Positions 35,503 to 43,956 of a DNA stretch of 47,991 bases are shown here, piece by piece. How positions within the stretch are numbered: position 1 is the stretch's first letter; each line of letters begins with the position of its first letter. The translations under genes were made by a program, and so were the position numbers. Source of the stretch: a virus; IMG/VR virus record IMGVR_UViG_3300028581_000071, positions 1 to 47,991 of that record. One strand, 5' to 3'. The notes under the pieces were generated by a model. It ran no database searches, was not told the origin of the DNA, and saw only the letters and a program-made list of their open reading frames with translations.

Positions 35503-36124
35503 ATTCAACATTGCTATTGCTTAGTATAAAAAGAATCAACTCTGAAATCTGGTTTGGATCAATAGCATCTCCAACGTCTCCGATCGGGTAAGGGTTTGAT
35601 TCATTCCACAATGAAGTGTTAATTCCGCCGGGGTGTATGCTTACTACTTTAATTTTACGACTACGCAACTCTTTGCCAAGTACGCCGGCAAATGCAGTTA
35701 ACGCATATTTTGACGCACAATAGACAGATTGATTCTCTAATTCTCCTAACCCAGCAACTGAGTTAATGAAGATTATCTTACTATCAGCATTCATTACCGG
35801 TAAGCATATCTTTGTAACATACATAGTGCCTTTAACATTGGTGTCAATGATTTTGCTTATAGACTCCATTTGAGAATCACCAAACGAACACATTTCAAAT
35901 ACAGCAGCATTGTTTACTAGTAAATCAATTTGACTGACTTGCGATATCATACTAGCAACAGCTTCATGGTCAGTTATGTCACCGCGAAAGTGTTGGTAGT
36001 TAACATGTACGATATTTGAATTACCACGTGCTAGCCCATATACTTGCCAGCCTCTTTCTAGTAGAGTTAATGCAATGTCTTTTCCTAATCCGCGACTAGT
36101 ACCAGTTACTACAGCAGTTTTCAT
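35462..36124 (-). CDS. Short-chain dehydrogenase/reductase (SDR)
   Basis: All classical SDR landmarks are present in 220 residues: the cofactor loop TGTSRGLG at 7-14, NNAA at 71-74, catalytic Ser122 (INSVAG) and the Tyr135-x3-Lys139 pair (YCASK), then HPGGINT after the sixth strand. Arg11 and the absence of an acidic residue after strand two suggest NADPH rather than NADH. It is the last gene of the four-gene minus-strand operon and overlaps the cyclase gene by four bases (ATGA). In a cyclitol pathway it would reduce or oxidise a ring carbonyl; this role is inferred from neighbours. Its 3' end overlaps the opposite-strand gene by 41 bases. Confidence 0.85.
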   Translation of the reverse strand: MKTAVVTGTSRGLGKDIALTLLERGWQVYGLARGNSNIVHVNYQHFRGDITDHEAVASMISQVSQIDLLVNNAAVFEMCSFGDSQMESISKIIDTNVKGTMYVTKICLPVMNADSKIIFINSVAGLGELENQSVYCASKYALTAFAGVLGKELRSRKIKVVSIHPGGINTSLWNESNPYPIGDVGDAIDPNQISELILFILSNSNVEFKTVKLFPEAEWH

Positions 36125-37260
36125 AATGACTTATAAACTTCGATTGCTTTACTAATGTTGTCGGTTGTAACATCATTCAGTATTACATATTTACCAATTC
36201 CGGCTGGCATCGGTAAGTATTGATTTGCATTGCGATGTAACCTAGTGTCACTCAATGCGGCTTCTAATAATGCAGTGTCGGTGAAATCATCGTGATATAC
36301 TTGTAGTTTTAACTTGCGGGCAGCACCGACGATGGTGTTAAGTTGATCTATCGTAATTAACTCTCGCACAAATGCAACACAGGAACTAAAAACACAATCT
36401 AATAATACTGCCTCACCGTGGCTCATGTTTGGTAAGTTCTTCATCTCAATCATTGGACTAAATGAATGACCAAAATCTACGCAACGATCTAATTTTTTTT
36501 CCCATAGATTTGGAGCCAGTTCTTCAATCATTCCGGTAATTGCAAGATTGATTGCACGTACCGGAACAGCACCGAGTTGGAACTTCTCAGTCAATAGCTG
36601 GTCTGCGTTTTGATCAAGAATATCAAATAACTCCTCGCTTTTAATAACCGCGAGCTTAAACATTTCGCATATGCCGTTTTTAATCTCACGCTCTGATTGG
36701 GTACTAATAAACTTTCGATCAATCAATGAAGCAATGGGCGGATAATATGATCCAAGTCTGTTTCTACGTTCAAAGTGGTTAATGCCTACTTTGGCACCAA
36801 CTGAAGCATCAACGATAGCGAGTAACGTAGTAGGTACTTTAATATACTGTATGCCGCGCCGATATAAACTAGCAGCGAACCCAACGATATCTAAGAGTAC
36901 GCCGCCGCCGACACCAATGACAGTTTCTCGTCTAAGTAACTTGTTATCTTCAAAAAACTTCAGTATTTCCTGAGCGGTGTTCCAATTTTTATTAGATTCA
37001 GTTGCATCGATTACAAGTAGACATAATTCTATAGAATGATGGTTGAAGTATTCATTCATTGAATCTTTGTATAACTCGTATACAGTTTGGTCAATGATTA
37101 CTAATCGCCTAGTACTCGTGGAGTATGATAACAAATCTTCATTACTTACATTAAACACATCGTTAGAGTAAACAATACGGAATGAAGTGGGTAAGTCAGT
37201 GTTAACTTCCCAGTTTCTTTTAAAGTTTACAAACTCTGGCAACATCTTAGTTTGATTCAT
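36121..37260 (-). CDS. Sugar phosphate cyclase, 2-epi-5-epi-valiolone synthase (EEVS) type
   Basis: The 379-residue protein has the dehydroquinate synthase fold: GVGGGVLLD at 116-124 binds NAD, and Glu199, His265 and His281 match the zinc ligands. The subtype motifs are not those of AroB. YIKVPTTLLAIVDASVGAK at 139-157, ICEMFKLAVIKSEELF at 197-212, EELAPNLWE at 246-254 and VDFGHSFSPMIEM at 261-273 follow the EEVS pattern, whereas AroB has AEVIKYG and NLGHTFGHA. EEVS enzymes turn sedoheptulose 7-phosphate into the C7 cyclitol 2-epi-5-epi-valiolone. The N-terminal 30 residues are extra. The gene overlaps both neighbours. A related cyclase type (for example desmethyl-4-deoxygadusol synthase) is possible but less likely from these motifs. 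Confidence 0.85.
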   Translation of the reverse strand: MNQTKMLPEFVNFKRNWEVNTDLPTSFRIVYSNDVFNVSNEDLLSYSTSTRRLVIIDQTVYELYKDSMNEYFNHHSIELCLLVIDATESNKNWNTAQEILKFFEDNKLLRRETVIGVGGGVLLDIVGFAASLYRRGIQYIKVPTTLLAIVDASVGAKVGINHFERRNRLGSYYPPIASLIDRKFISTQSEREIKNGICEMFKLAVIKSEELFDILDQNADQLLTEKFQLGAVPVRAINLAITGMIEELAPNLWEKKLDRCVDFGHSFSPMIEMKNLPNMSHGEAVLLDCVFSSCVAFVRELITIDQLNTIVGAARKLKLQVYHDDFTDTALLEAALSDTRLHRNANQYLPMPAGIGKYVILNDVTTDNISKAIEVYKSL

Positions 37261-38218
37261 TGAAACATCTTCCTAGTAGGTAGCAAGCATGAGTATAAAA
37301 ATACTTTGCTTTGGTGATGTCCCCTGCAGCACATTTAAATGGAAGCATTCTAATAAATTGTGTTGCCTCAAATATTCGTAATATACGCATATCAAAATTT
37401 GATAGCTTGCTCTCAAATACTTTATTAAAGTCCTGCAATGCTTGCGGGACACTTAAATCATGAGATACTATATTGTTATTCACGACTACAGAGTTATCAT
37501 TAATGAAACCGTAGTAGCTGTGTGAGCATTGTAATATCTGTGAGAAGTCAAGTTCCGGACAGTCAATGATTCCCTCTTCGTATAGATCAATGAACTTAAC
37601 AATATCGTTTGACGGGGAGTACATTATATTTTCTAGTGTTGGGTTACCATGAACATAGCATTCAGTAGTCACATTAAAAGTAGCAAAGAATTGTTCAAGT
37701 GCCGGCAAGTATTGCTGTATTGCGTTTACTTCTTCGCCGTGAAATTGGTAGTTGCCGATCTCATAAAATTCAGCAAAGTCTGTGCTAGATGCAACAGCGT
37801 CTGCTATTTTTTGTATTACTTCTTCGTAATAGTATAGTTTTGCCGCATCGGGACTGGCACGGTAAGTTTTAGCATGTAAGATAGATAGACTATCAAACAC
37901 TTGAGTTACGATTTTTTCCAAGGTGTCCGACGATATCTCAGCACTACATAAAAAGGTTTTTAAATCAACAAAGTCATGAAAATATTCAATATCAAAGTAC
38001 GCGGTGTTTCGCTCTATTGATACGGAAAGTACTCGCGGAAACAGATCCGGAAATTCTTGACCCATACGCTGTAATTTTTTTAGCTGTGAGTACCACCTTA
38101 CAAACCCGTATTCACGATTATCAGTGGTGCTAACTTCCTTGCGTACAAATTTGTTGCCGGCACGGTCGCACAAGTATGTAGCACTTAACGACCCTCCCTT
38201 TAACTTCGTTTTGATCAT
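37247..38218 (-). CDS. APH-fold phosphotransferase-like protein with HGN in place of HGD
   Basis: The C-terminal lobe has the aminoglycoside/choline kinase plan: CYVHGNPTLENIMY at 187-200 (catalytic loop, Asn197 for metal) and FIDLYEEG at 209-216 (Asp211 for metal). VRKEV near residue 27 may hold the ATP lysine. The catalytic base Asp is replaced by Asn192 (codon AAC at 37645-37643), so activity may be lost, altered, or supported by another residue. It sits between the nucleotidyltransferase (four-base overlap) and the cyclase (14-base overlap). In known C7-cyclitol pathways a kinase makes the cyclitol phosphate that is then activated by a nucleotidyltransferase, so context suggests a cyclitol or sugar kinase. 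Confidence 0.72.
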   Translation of the reverse strand: MIKTKLKGGSLSATYLCDRAGNKFVRKEVSTTDNREYGFVRWYSQLKKLQRMGQEFPDLFPRVLSVSIERNTAYFDIEYFHDFVDLKTFLCSAEISSDTLEKIVTQVFDSLSILHAKTYRASPDAAKLYYYEEVIQKIADAVASSTDFAEFYEIGNYQFHGEEVNAIQQYLPALEQFFATFNVTTECYVHGNPTLENIMYSPSNDIVKFIDLYEEGIIDCPELDFSQILQCSHSYYGFINDNSVVVNNNIVSHDLSVPQALQDFNKVFESKLSNFDMRILRIFEATQFIRMLPFKCAAGDITKAKYFYTHACYLLGRCFNESN

Positions 38219-38940
38219 TGTTTGCTAAACTGCAATCGGGTTAGTTCTAACCCGTACTCTTGTGGTGTTCCAAGCACGGTAGTCGAATGACTGCTATCAA
38301 TTTCGTTTGTTGTAATAGTTGATCCAGTGGATAGCATATGACTGAGTAAGTTTGATATATACATTTCTGAACCAATGAAATTCGCTGAGAGTTCGTTGAA
38401 CTTTTCAAGGTAAACATGAGCGTTTTTGAATGCGTATAGACCAGAGCTAGCGAACGGGGATATTGCCCTTTTCTCTACTATAGCAGACACTTTTCTGTTA
38501 TTTATATGAACATAACAGTATGCAGGAGAGTTGGCAATAAAGGTATCAATGTATGCATCACAGTGTGTTAATGCAACATGGATATTAGACAAACTTCGGT
38601 TATAAACTACCGTGTCCGCATTATGAATCAAAAATGGTGCTGATTTATCTTTGACAAGTTCAGCCGCAATCGCCGCAGTATGTGCTTGCCCTGAGGTATC
38701 ATTTATGTAATGCACGTTATTTTCAGTGATACCCAAAGACTCGATTGATGATAATAATTTTGGTTTGAAGTAAAGGTCGCGCTTATTAGCCAGTAGGATA
38801 ACTTCTTCGGTCGGGTTAAGTTCAGCTAAAATTGAGTAAATTATAGTATTATCAGCCCACGGTAACAGATATTTTGGAACATCAAACCCCACGTTGTGAA
38901 ATCGTGTATTATTTCCTGACATGCATATAACTAAACTCAT
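38215..38940 (-). CDS. Sugar nucleotidyltransferase
   Basis: The 241-residue protein shows the nucleotidyltransferase signature at its N-terminus: MSGNNTRFHNVGFDVPKYLL, with the Gly/Arg loop at 9-13 and Pro22-Lys23. HNADTVV at 107-113 contributes the metal-binding Asp109. SGLYAFKN fits the sugar-binding strand of the RfbA/RmlA-type fold. It lacks the C-terminal left-handed helix of larger enzymes. It is the first gene of the minus-strand operon and has a late-promoter box seven bases upstream of its start. It would couple a sugar or cyclitol phosphate to a nucleotide; which nucleotide cannot be told from the sequence. Confidence 0.82.
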   Translation of the reverse strand: MSLVICMSGNNTRFHNVGFDVPKYLLPWADNTIIYSILAELNPTEEVILLANKRDLYFKPKLLSSIESLGITENNVHYINDTSGQAHTAAIAAELVKDKSAPFLIHNADTVVYNRSLSNIHVALTHCDAYIDTFIANSPAYCYVHINNRKVSAIVEKRAISPFASSGLYAFKNAHVYLEKFNELSANFIGSEMYISNLLSHMLSTGSTITTNEIDSSHSTTVLGTPQEYGLELTRLQFSKQ

Positions 38941-38947
38941 AGTCTAG

Positions 38948-38955
38948 TATTTATT
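38948..38955 (-). promoter_or_regulatory. T4-type late promoter box (AATAAATA) for the cyclitol-type operon
   Basis: Read on the minus strand, AATAAATA lies seven bases upstream of the nucleotidyltransferase ATG. A plus-strand box is 17 bases away (38973-38980), making a compact divergent promoter pair. It puts the metabolic operon under the same late control as the virion genes. Confidence 0.55.
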
Positions 38956-38972
38956 AATGTTAACTATACAGC

Positions 38973-38980
38973 AGTAAATA
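38973..38980 (+). promoter_or_regulatory. T4-type late promoter box (AGTAAATA)
   Basis: AGTAAATA precedes the 88-residue gene at 39005 by 24 bases, with an AAGGAA ribosome site between. It is divergent from the box at 38948-38955. Confidence 0.45.
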
Positions 38981-39004
38981 CTAAAATCTCAAGGAAAGAT
39001 AAGA

Positions 39005-39271
39005 ATGATCTGTACAGTAAGTCAACGTTGGACTATTCCATTAGCTAGTCTTTACATAGGTGATCTCGGGTGGGAAATGGTCGGAATACATATGCCTACT
39101 TCTGAAAAGGTATATTCAGTAAGATACGATATTGGAAAATGGATAGAAACTCAACCTTCGCATCTTTGGAAGTCATATGACGCCTGGAAGTCATATGAAG
39201 CAGGAGTGGCTGTCTCGTGCTATATACTGAGTGAAGAATTGTTAGTTTGGATGACGTTGAAGTTCCATTAA
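39005..39271 (+). CDS. Small unknown protein (88 residues)
   Basis: The gene has an upstream late box and an AAGGAAAG site about ten bases before ATG 39005. The protein is rich in Trp and Tyr and contains a short internal duplication, WKSYDAWKSYEA near residues 56-67, visible at DNA level as a repeated TGGAAGTCATATGA. It may be a small beta domain. I do not recognise a family. The next gene begins 74 bases later behind its own promoter box. Confidence 0.65.
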   Translation: MICTVSQRWTIPLASLYIGDLGWEMVGIHMPTSEKVYSVRYDIGKWIETQPSHLWKSYDAWKSYEAGVAVSCYILSEELLVWMTLKFH

Positions 39272-39310
39272 CCAAACCAGCGATGAAAACTTTCGGGGCA
39301 CCTTCCCTGA

Positions 39311-39318
39311 ATTAAATA
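39311..39318 (+). promoter_or_regulatory. T4-type late promoter box (ATTAAATA)
   Basis: The box lies 27 bases upstream of ATG 39346, with a strong GAGGAG site between. It would serve the run 39346-43956. Confidence 0.5.
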
Positions 39319-39345
39319 AACTTAGAGACTTAGAGGAGAAAACTT

Positions 39346-39606
39346 ATGTCAGTTGTTGAAAGCAAAGGCCATATTGATTACAATATGGGAAATAGAGTCA
39401 AGAGTATCATGGAAAAGTACGTGGGTACTGAACTAACTGAAGAAACATGTGATTTGGTCATGGAAGACCTCCGTGCTACCTTCGGTGAGGACGTTGCAGC
39501 ACAGGTAACGATTGATACCGATATCAATGATATCGAAGTAATGATTCGTGACTCTAATGATAGAATCATGAAGTGTTCATCGCTTACCCTTTTTAAGGAC
39601 GCCTGA
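39346..39606 (+). CDS. Small acidic unknown protein (86 residues)
   Basis: A GAGGAG site eight bases upstream supports ATG 39346. The protein is acidic, with a helical first half (RVKSIMEKYVGTELTEETC) and a strand-rich second half (VTIDTDINDIEVMIRD). There is no recognisable catalytic motif. It is followed by a second small gene with a TGATG overlap, so the two are translationally coupled. Small acidic pairs like this are common in T4-like genomes, and no role can be assigned. Confidence 0.75.
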   Translation: MSVVESKGHIDYNMGNRVKSIMEKYVGTELTEETCDLVMEDLRATFGEDVAAQVTIDTDINDIEVMIRDSNDRIMKCSSLTLFKDA

Positions 39607-39782
39607 TGGACGATCTAGTATTCAATTCAGATAATGGTATCATCACCTTAGCGTTGGGCATGTATGTTGAGGCTGCTGAACAAGCTGGCGGTGATCAACG
39701 TTTGATTGACCGTGCTATGATCCTACAGCATATCTTCAAGAACAAGCCCACAGACGAGACATATGAATACCCAGAAACGTAG
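39606..39782 (+). CDS. Small unknown protein (58 residues)
   Basis: The start codon overlaps the previous stop (TGATG), and the frame ends at TAG 39780-39782, 13 bases before the large repeat gene. The product is acidic and helical (LALGMYVEAAEQAGG, then DRAMILQHIFKNK) and ends in a polar tail. The clean coupling to its neighbour and the tight fit before the next gene are the main reasons to accept it. Function unknown. Confidence 0.7.
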   Translation: MDDLVFNSDNGIITLALGMYVEAAEQAGGDQRLIDRAMILQHIFKNKPTDETYEYPET

Positions 39783-39795
39783 AACTAAGTAGTAG

Positions 39796-42700
39796 ATGTT
39801 AAGGGACGTATTTTATTTTAATCAGAAACCCAATACACACCCTCGCGAAAAATTCGCAGAATCATTAGAAGATGCTAGGCAACAGTGTACGACTGACAGC
39901 TTTTGGATCATCAATGAATTCTGCGACTATCGAGGGTTTGATTGGGACTTTGATTTCGAATTCTTACCCGACGAAGATGTATGGGCAGAAGAACACAACA
40001 ACGTCTGGCCTAGTCAACATCAGAAAGATAGCGGGACATGGTTGTGCCCTAAAGAACACAGTGATATAATCATCTATCGCGGTGATGTCAATCCTGTCAT
40101 ACGCAGAAATATCAATGACGATGACTGGGTTGAACTTGACCTGATCGATCACTCCAAGTTCGATTTCTCATGGCATCCCGACCCTACTGACCCGCCCTAC
40201 ATATACAAGTGGGGGTGTAAGTACTTTCCTGCACAGCTTAAGCACGTACTAGAGTATAGAGTGCCCGGTGCAACTACTGAGAAGTACATGTCTTCTATAG
40301 TTGAGTTGTTGCCTGCTGTTGGCTGGACAGAACATCAAGAAGTTGATAAGAACAAGTTTGACATGTCATGGCGTCCTGACCCAAGAGAACCTCCCTTCAT
40401 CTATGTTTGGGGGAACAAGTGGATTGATGCTACAGTTAAACCAACACTTTCTTACCACGCACCCGGGGCTACTGATAAAAAGTTCATGTCAGAGTTACTT
40501 CCTGTTCTTCCTGAATGGGATAGGTGGGTAGAAGTACAAAACGTAGATAAGAACAATTTTGACTTCTCTTGGAGACCTGACCCAAGAGAACCGGCATACA
40601 TTTATACATGGGGCAACAAATGGGTTGACGCAGCAGTTTTCCCTACCCTAGAATATCATTGCGATGACGCAACGGACAGAAAGTACATGGGCAACGATGT
40701 TCCTGTCCTTCCCGAAAAAGATAGGTGGGTAGAACATCAAGAAGTTGATAAAAACAACTTTGATTTCTCTTGGCGACCTGCTCCAAATGAACCGGCTTAC
40801 ATTTATATATGGGGCAACAAATGGGTTGATGCTAGACTTAAACCAACGCTTGTATACCAAACTCCCGGGGCCACTGATAAAAAGTATATGAGCGACGACG
40901 TTCCTGTTCTTCCTGAATGGGATAGGTGGGTAGAACATCAAGAAGTTGATAAGACCAAGTTTGATATGTCATGGCGTCCTGACCCAAGAGAACCGGCATA
41001 TATATACACCTGGGGCAACAAGTGGGTTGATGCGGAGACCCGTCCTACCCTAGAATATCATTGCGATGGCGCGACAGATAGAAAGTACATGGGCAATGAC
41101 GCTCCTGTTCTTCCTGAATGGGATAGGTGGGTAGAACATCAAGAAGTTGATAAGACCAAGTTTGATATGTCATGGCGTCCTGACCCAAGAGAACCAGCAT
41201 ATGTATATACATGGGGGAACAAATGGGTTGATGCGGCGAGCCGCCCTACTTTGGAATATCATTGCGATGACGCGACAGATAGAAAGTACATGGGCAATGA
41301 CGCTCCTGTTCTTCCTGAATGGGATAGGTGGGAGGTTCACCAGCCAATCGATCAATCAAGCTTCGACTTCACTTGGAGACCTGACCCCAAAGAACCTCCC
41401 TTCACTTACGTATTCGGTAACGAGTTGTACGATGCAGTCAAGATGCCTACTGTTATGTACAACATGCCGGAAGGCTCGGTGATTAAGTATGTAGACTTCC
41501 AGAAGGCAAAGTTAGTTAGTGATGCTAGCAGTTATGAATACCTAGAAGATTCATACTTAGCTGACCTCTCGTGGGTACCTGATCCGGATGCTCCTCCGTA
41601 TATCTATGCGTGGGGGAACCAATGGAACAAGCCGGAGGATAAGATTTCAATACAATATGTTGTCCCGGGCGCTACTGAATACGTATACATGGAAGAACGA
41701 GCAGTCCGTAAACCGTGCATGGATAACTGGTATCTTCCTGAAAACGTAGATACCTCTGGGTTCGACTTTTCATGGGAACCGCATCCCAAATCTCCTCCGT
41801 ATATCTATCAGTTTGCAACTCGATTAGATGACATCTGGGTTGATGATGGTCCTAAATACGTCACGCCGGGCAACGATGGATTTGTAGTTAGAATGGAAAA
41901 CTCAATTCTATCTACAGGTAAAATTGAATATCCTAGATATACGATAGAAACTACGCTAGACGAGTTAGTCAAGAAACATCCTACCGAACAGTTTTGGGCG
42001 CTTAATAAGAACATCAACTACGATGACTTTGATTTTAGTTGGAGACCCGATAAGGATAGCCTGTTCAACGTGACAGTATTTGGTTCTCCTGAAAGCGAAC
42101 GTACACATACTTACTTTGTCAATGCTAAGTTCTATTTGCAAGGATACACTGACTTAGACTTCATTCAATCCGGGGTAGAATTGGATGACAAGTATCTAGC
42201 TAAAATCTTTGTCAAGCCAGACCTCTTCTTTGTTGACAGGGGCAATACTGAATCTGCTACTAGATTTGAAACACTGAAAACGAAGTTTGGCATGAGGATT
42301 CAAAAGACTCGCTATCTTAATTCATGGGTAGATACTATCAATCGTTGCACCAATCGTGCAACTACTGAAATGATTTGGATTCTCAACAGTGAACTAGACT
42401 ATGATGACTTTGACTTCGAATATTACCCTAACCCTTGGCAAATGAAAATGGTGCAGGTGTTCGGGACTCAGTGGTCTCACTGGGGAACTACCTTCATGGT
42501 TAACTGTGAGACATTCAAAGAAGATACGAAATACATCAACATCATCGAGCATCTTTCTAATCTGAACTTTGTCAAGACTACCAAAGCAAAAGCCACTGCC
42601 TGCGTTCATGATGTTGTTATGGTTGATCACGGAAACAGTGAACTGCGACAGGTTAGTGTTCAAGTGGAACGGCAAACTGCAAGAAAGTTATTAGCTACGA

Positions 42701-43956
42701 TACCATATGATGAAAGCTACTTGAACACACTCAAGAACTTTATCAAGCAGTTGCCGGCAAAGAAAGAACACTATCTTTGGATTTGCTCAAGTATTTGTAA
42801 CTACTCGCAGTTTGACTTCACGTATGTCTGCGATCCGTTCTCTAGGAATAATCTCCATGTGTTCCCGAGCGACACCCAGAAGTTTGGAGATACTTTCTTC
42901 ATTGATGTGAACAAGACGAAAGAAATTATTGATGAACTAGAGAAGCTGGAAGAATACCACAAGATCAACTTCAATGGTGCAACACGGTCCTCTCGTTTAC
43001 CGGCTCCTCTTATTTTTTCTAGTGATGACATGCATATGAATTCTCTAGATAAAATAACAGGGTTCCCGTATGCTACGATCATTGCAGATGACAATATGTT
43101 TATGGACGCTCCGCCTGACGAACCTATGAATCTATGGTCCCCTGAGACGAAGAACATTATCATAACAAGCACTGGTGCAACACGAATCATCGTGCCAGCA
43201 GAAGCCAAAGATATTGTTAAGAAAGAACTATATGATTATCCGTACGTCAAGAGAATGTCCAAACTTACAAAAAGCGAACCGCTTGACATAGTGTTTGTTA
43301 GCAACGGAGAAACTGTAGCTGAGCAAAACTATGAACACTTGTTGAAATTTACTGACGGACTGCGTAATAAGATACACCGAGTTGACGGTATCAACGGCAG
43401 AACAGAAGCACTACACGCTGCTGCTGAAAGCAGTAAGACACCTTGGTTCTTTTGCATCCCTGCAAAGTTATTTGTCAATAAGAAGTTTGATTGGAGTTAT
43501 CAAGCAGACAGAATGCAGCAGCCCAAACACTATATCTTCAATGCATTGAACCCTGTCAATGACTTGTGTTACGGACACCAATCAATGGTGCTTTACAACA
43601 AGAATCTGGTCCTTGGAAACGAGGGAGTTGGCTTAGACTTCACACTAGACAGCCTGCATATGTCTGTTGACCTTATTTCGGGTACGGTGTTGGGTGACAC
43701 AGACGAATATAGCACATGGAGAACTGCCTTCAGAGAAGCAGTGAAACTAAAATGCTATTCAGAGACAGGCGATGCGGCAGCCATCACACGGCTTGACGTA
43801 TGGACTAGTGTCGGCAAAGGTAGCTACGGCGAGTGGTCTATCAAGGGAGCATTAGACGGAATTGAATTCTATGACGAAGCCGGCGGTGAACTAGCTGTAT
43901 TACGACAGAGCTATTATTGGGATTGGTTAAAAGCTAGATACGAAAGTAAGTATTAA
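39796..43956 (+). CDS. 1,386-residue tandem-repeat protein with glycosyltransferase-like C-terminus
   Basis: The N-terminus (PREKFAESLEDARQQ, then FWIINEFCDYRGFDWDFDFE) already has the repeat's FW..N...DY..FDF theme. Residues 111-640 hold about nine units of the type FDFSWRPDP.EP.YIY.WGNKWVDA..PTLEYH..GATD+KYM; five of them are exactly 67 residues long. Residues about 710-1050 hold three divergent units (DYDDFDFEYYPNPW, NYSQFDFTYVCDP, with VFG.....G.TFF). From residue about 1165 the C-terminus aligns with the 315-residue protein at 31500 (DGINGRTEALHAAAES, then WRTAFREAVK and WTSVGKGSYGEWSIKGA), but the DGDN site is replaced by a Pro-Ala-Lys segment (FFCIPAKLFVN). It may be a modular carbohydrate-related or virion protein; function unproven. 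Confidence 0.8.
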   Translation: MLRDVFYFNQKPNTHPREKFAESLEDARQQCTTDSFWIINEFCDYRGFDWDFDFEFLPDEDVWAEEHNNVWPSQHQKDSGTWLCPKEHSDIIIYRGDVNPVIRRNINDDDWVELDLIDHSKFDFSWHPDPTDPPYIYKWGCKYFPAQLKHVLEYRVPGATTEKYMSSIVELLPAVGWTEHQEVDKNKFDMSWRPDPREPPFIYVWGNKWIDATVKPTLSYHAPGATDKKFMSELLPVLPEWDRWVEVQNVDKNNFDFSWRPDPREPAYIYTWGNKWVDAAVFPTLEYHCDDATDRKYMGNDVPVLPEKDRWVEHQEVDKNNFDFSWRPAPNEPAYIYIWGNKWVDARLKPTLVYQTPGATDKKYMSDDVPVLPEWDRWVEHQEVDKTKFDMSWRPDPREPAYIYTWGNKWVDAETRPTLEYHCDGATDRKYMGNDAPVLPEWDRWVEHQEVDKTKFDMSWRPDPREPAYVYTWGNKWVDAASRPTLEYHCDDATDRKYMGNDAPVLPEWDRWEVHQPIDQSSFDFTWRPDPKEPPFTYVFGNELYDAVKMPTVMYNMPEGSVIKYVDFQKAKLVSDASSYEYLEDSYLADLSWVPDPDAPPYIYAWGNQWNKPEDKISIQYVVPGATEYVYMEERAVRKPCMDNWYLPENVDTSGFDFSWEPHPKSPPYIYQFATRLDDIWVDDGPKYVTPGNDGFVVRMENSILSTGKIEYPRYTIETTLDELVKKHPTEQFWALNKNINYDDFDFSWRPDKDSLFNVTVFGSPESERTHTYFVNAKFYLQGYTDLDFIQSGVELDDKYLAKIFVKPDLFFVDRGNTESATRFETLKTKFGMRIQKTRYLNSWVDTINRCTNRATTEMIWILNSELDYDDFDFEYYPNPWQMKMVQVFGTQWSHWGTTFMVNCETFKEDTKYINIIEHLSNLNFVKTTKAKATACVHDVVMVDHGNSELRQVSVQVERQTARKLLATIPYDESYLNTLKNFIKQLPAKKEHYLWICSSICNYSQFDFTYVCDPFSRNNLHVFPSDTQKFGDTFFIDVNKTKEIIDELEKLEEYHKINFNGATRSSRLPAPLIFSSDDMHMNSLDKITGFPYATIIADDNMFMDAPPDEPMNLWSPETKNIIITSTGATRIIVPAEAKDIVKKELYDYPYVKRMSKLTKSEPLDIVFVSNGETVAEQNYEHLLKFTDGLRNKIHRVDGINGRTEALHAAAESSKTPWFFCIPAKLFVNKKFDWSYQADRMQQPKHYIFNALNPVNDLCYGHQSMVLYNKNLVLGNEGVGLDFTLDSLHMSVDLISGTVLGDTDEYSTWRTAFREAVKLKCYSETGDAAAITRLDVWTSVGKGSYGEWSIKGALDGIEFYDEAGGELAVLRQSYYWDWLKARYESKY
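40324..41328 (+). repeat. Five exact 201-bp tandem units (67 residues each)
   Basis: Units start at 40324, 40525, 40726, 40927 and 41128 and begin with the TGG codon of W(V/T)E(H/V)Q. The spacing is exactly 201 bases each time. The last two units are nearly identical at DNA level, with the first 60-plus bases the same, which points to recent duplication or gene conversion. A diverged 66-residue unit precedes the array at 40126 and further diverged units follow from 41329. Confidence 0.92.

Noticed and set aside
36121-37260. Housekeeping 3-dehydroquinate synthase (AroB)
   Set aside because: The fold and zinc ligands match, but the NLGHTFGHA and AEVIKYG motifs of AroB are replaced by EEVS-type VDFGHSFSP and CEMFKLAVIKS, and the neighbours are not shikimate genes.
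40324-41328. CRISPR-like or intergenic repeat array
   Set aside because: Units are 201 bases, contiguous and in frame within one long gene; there are no spacers.
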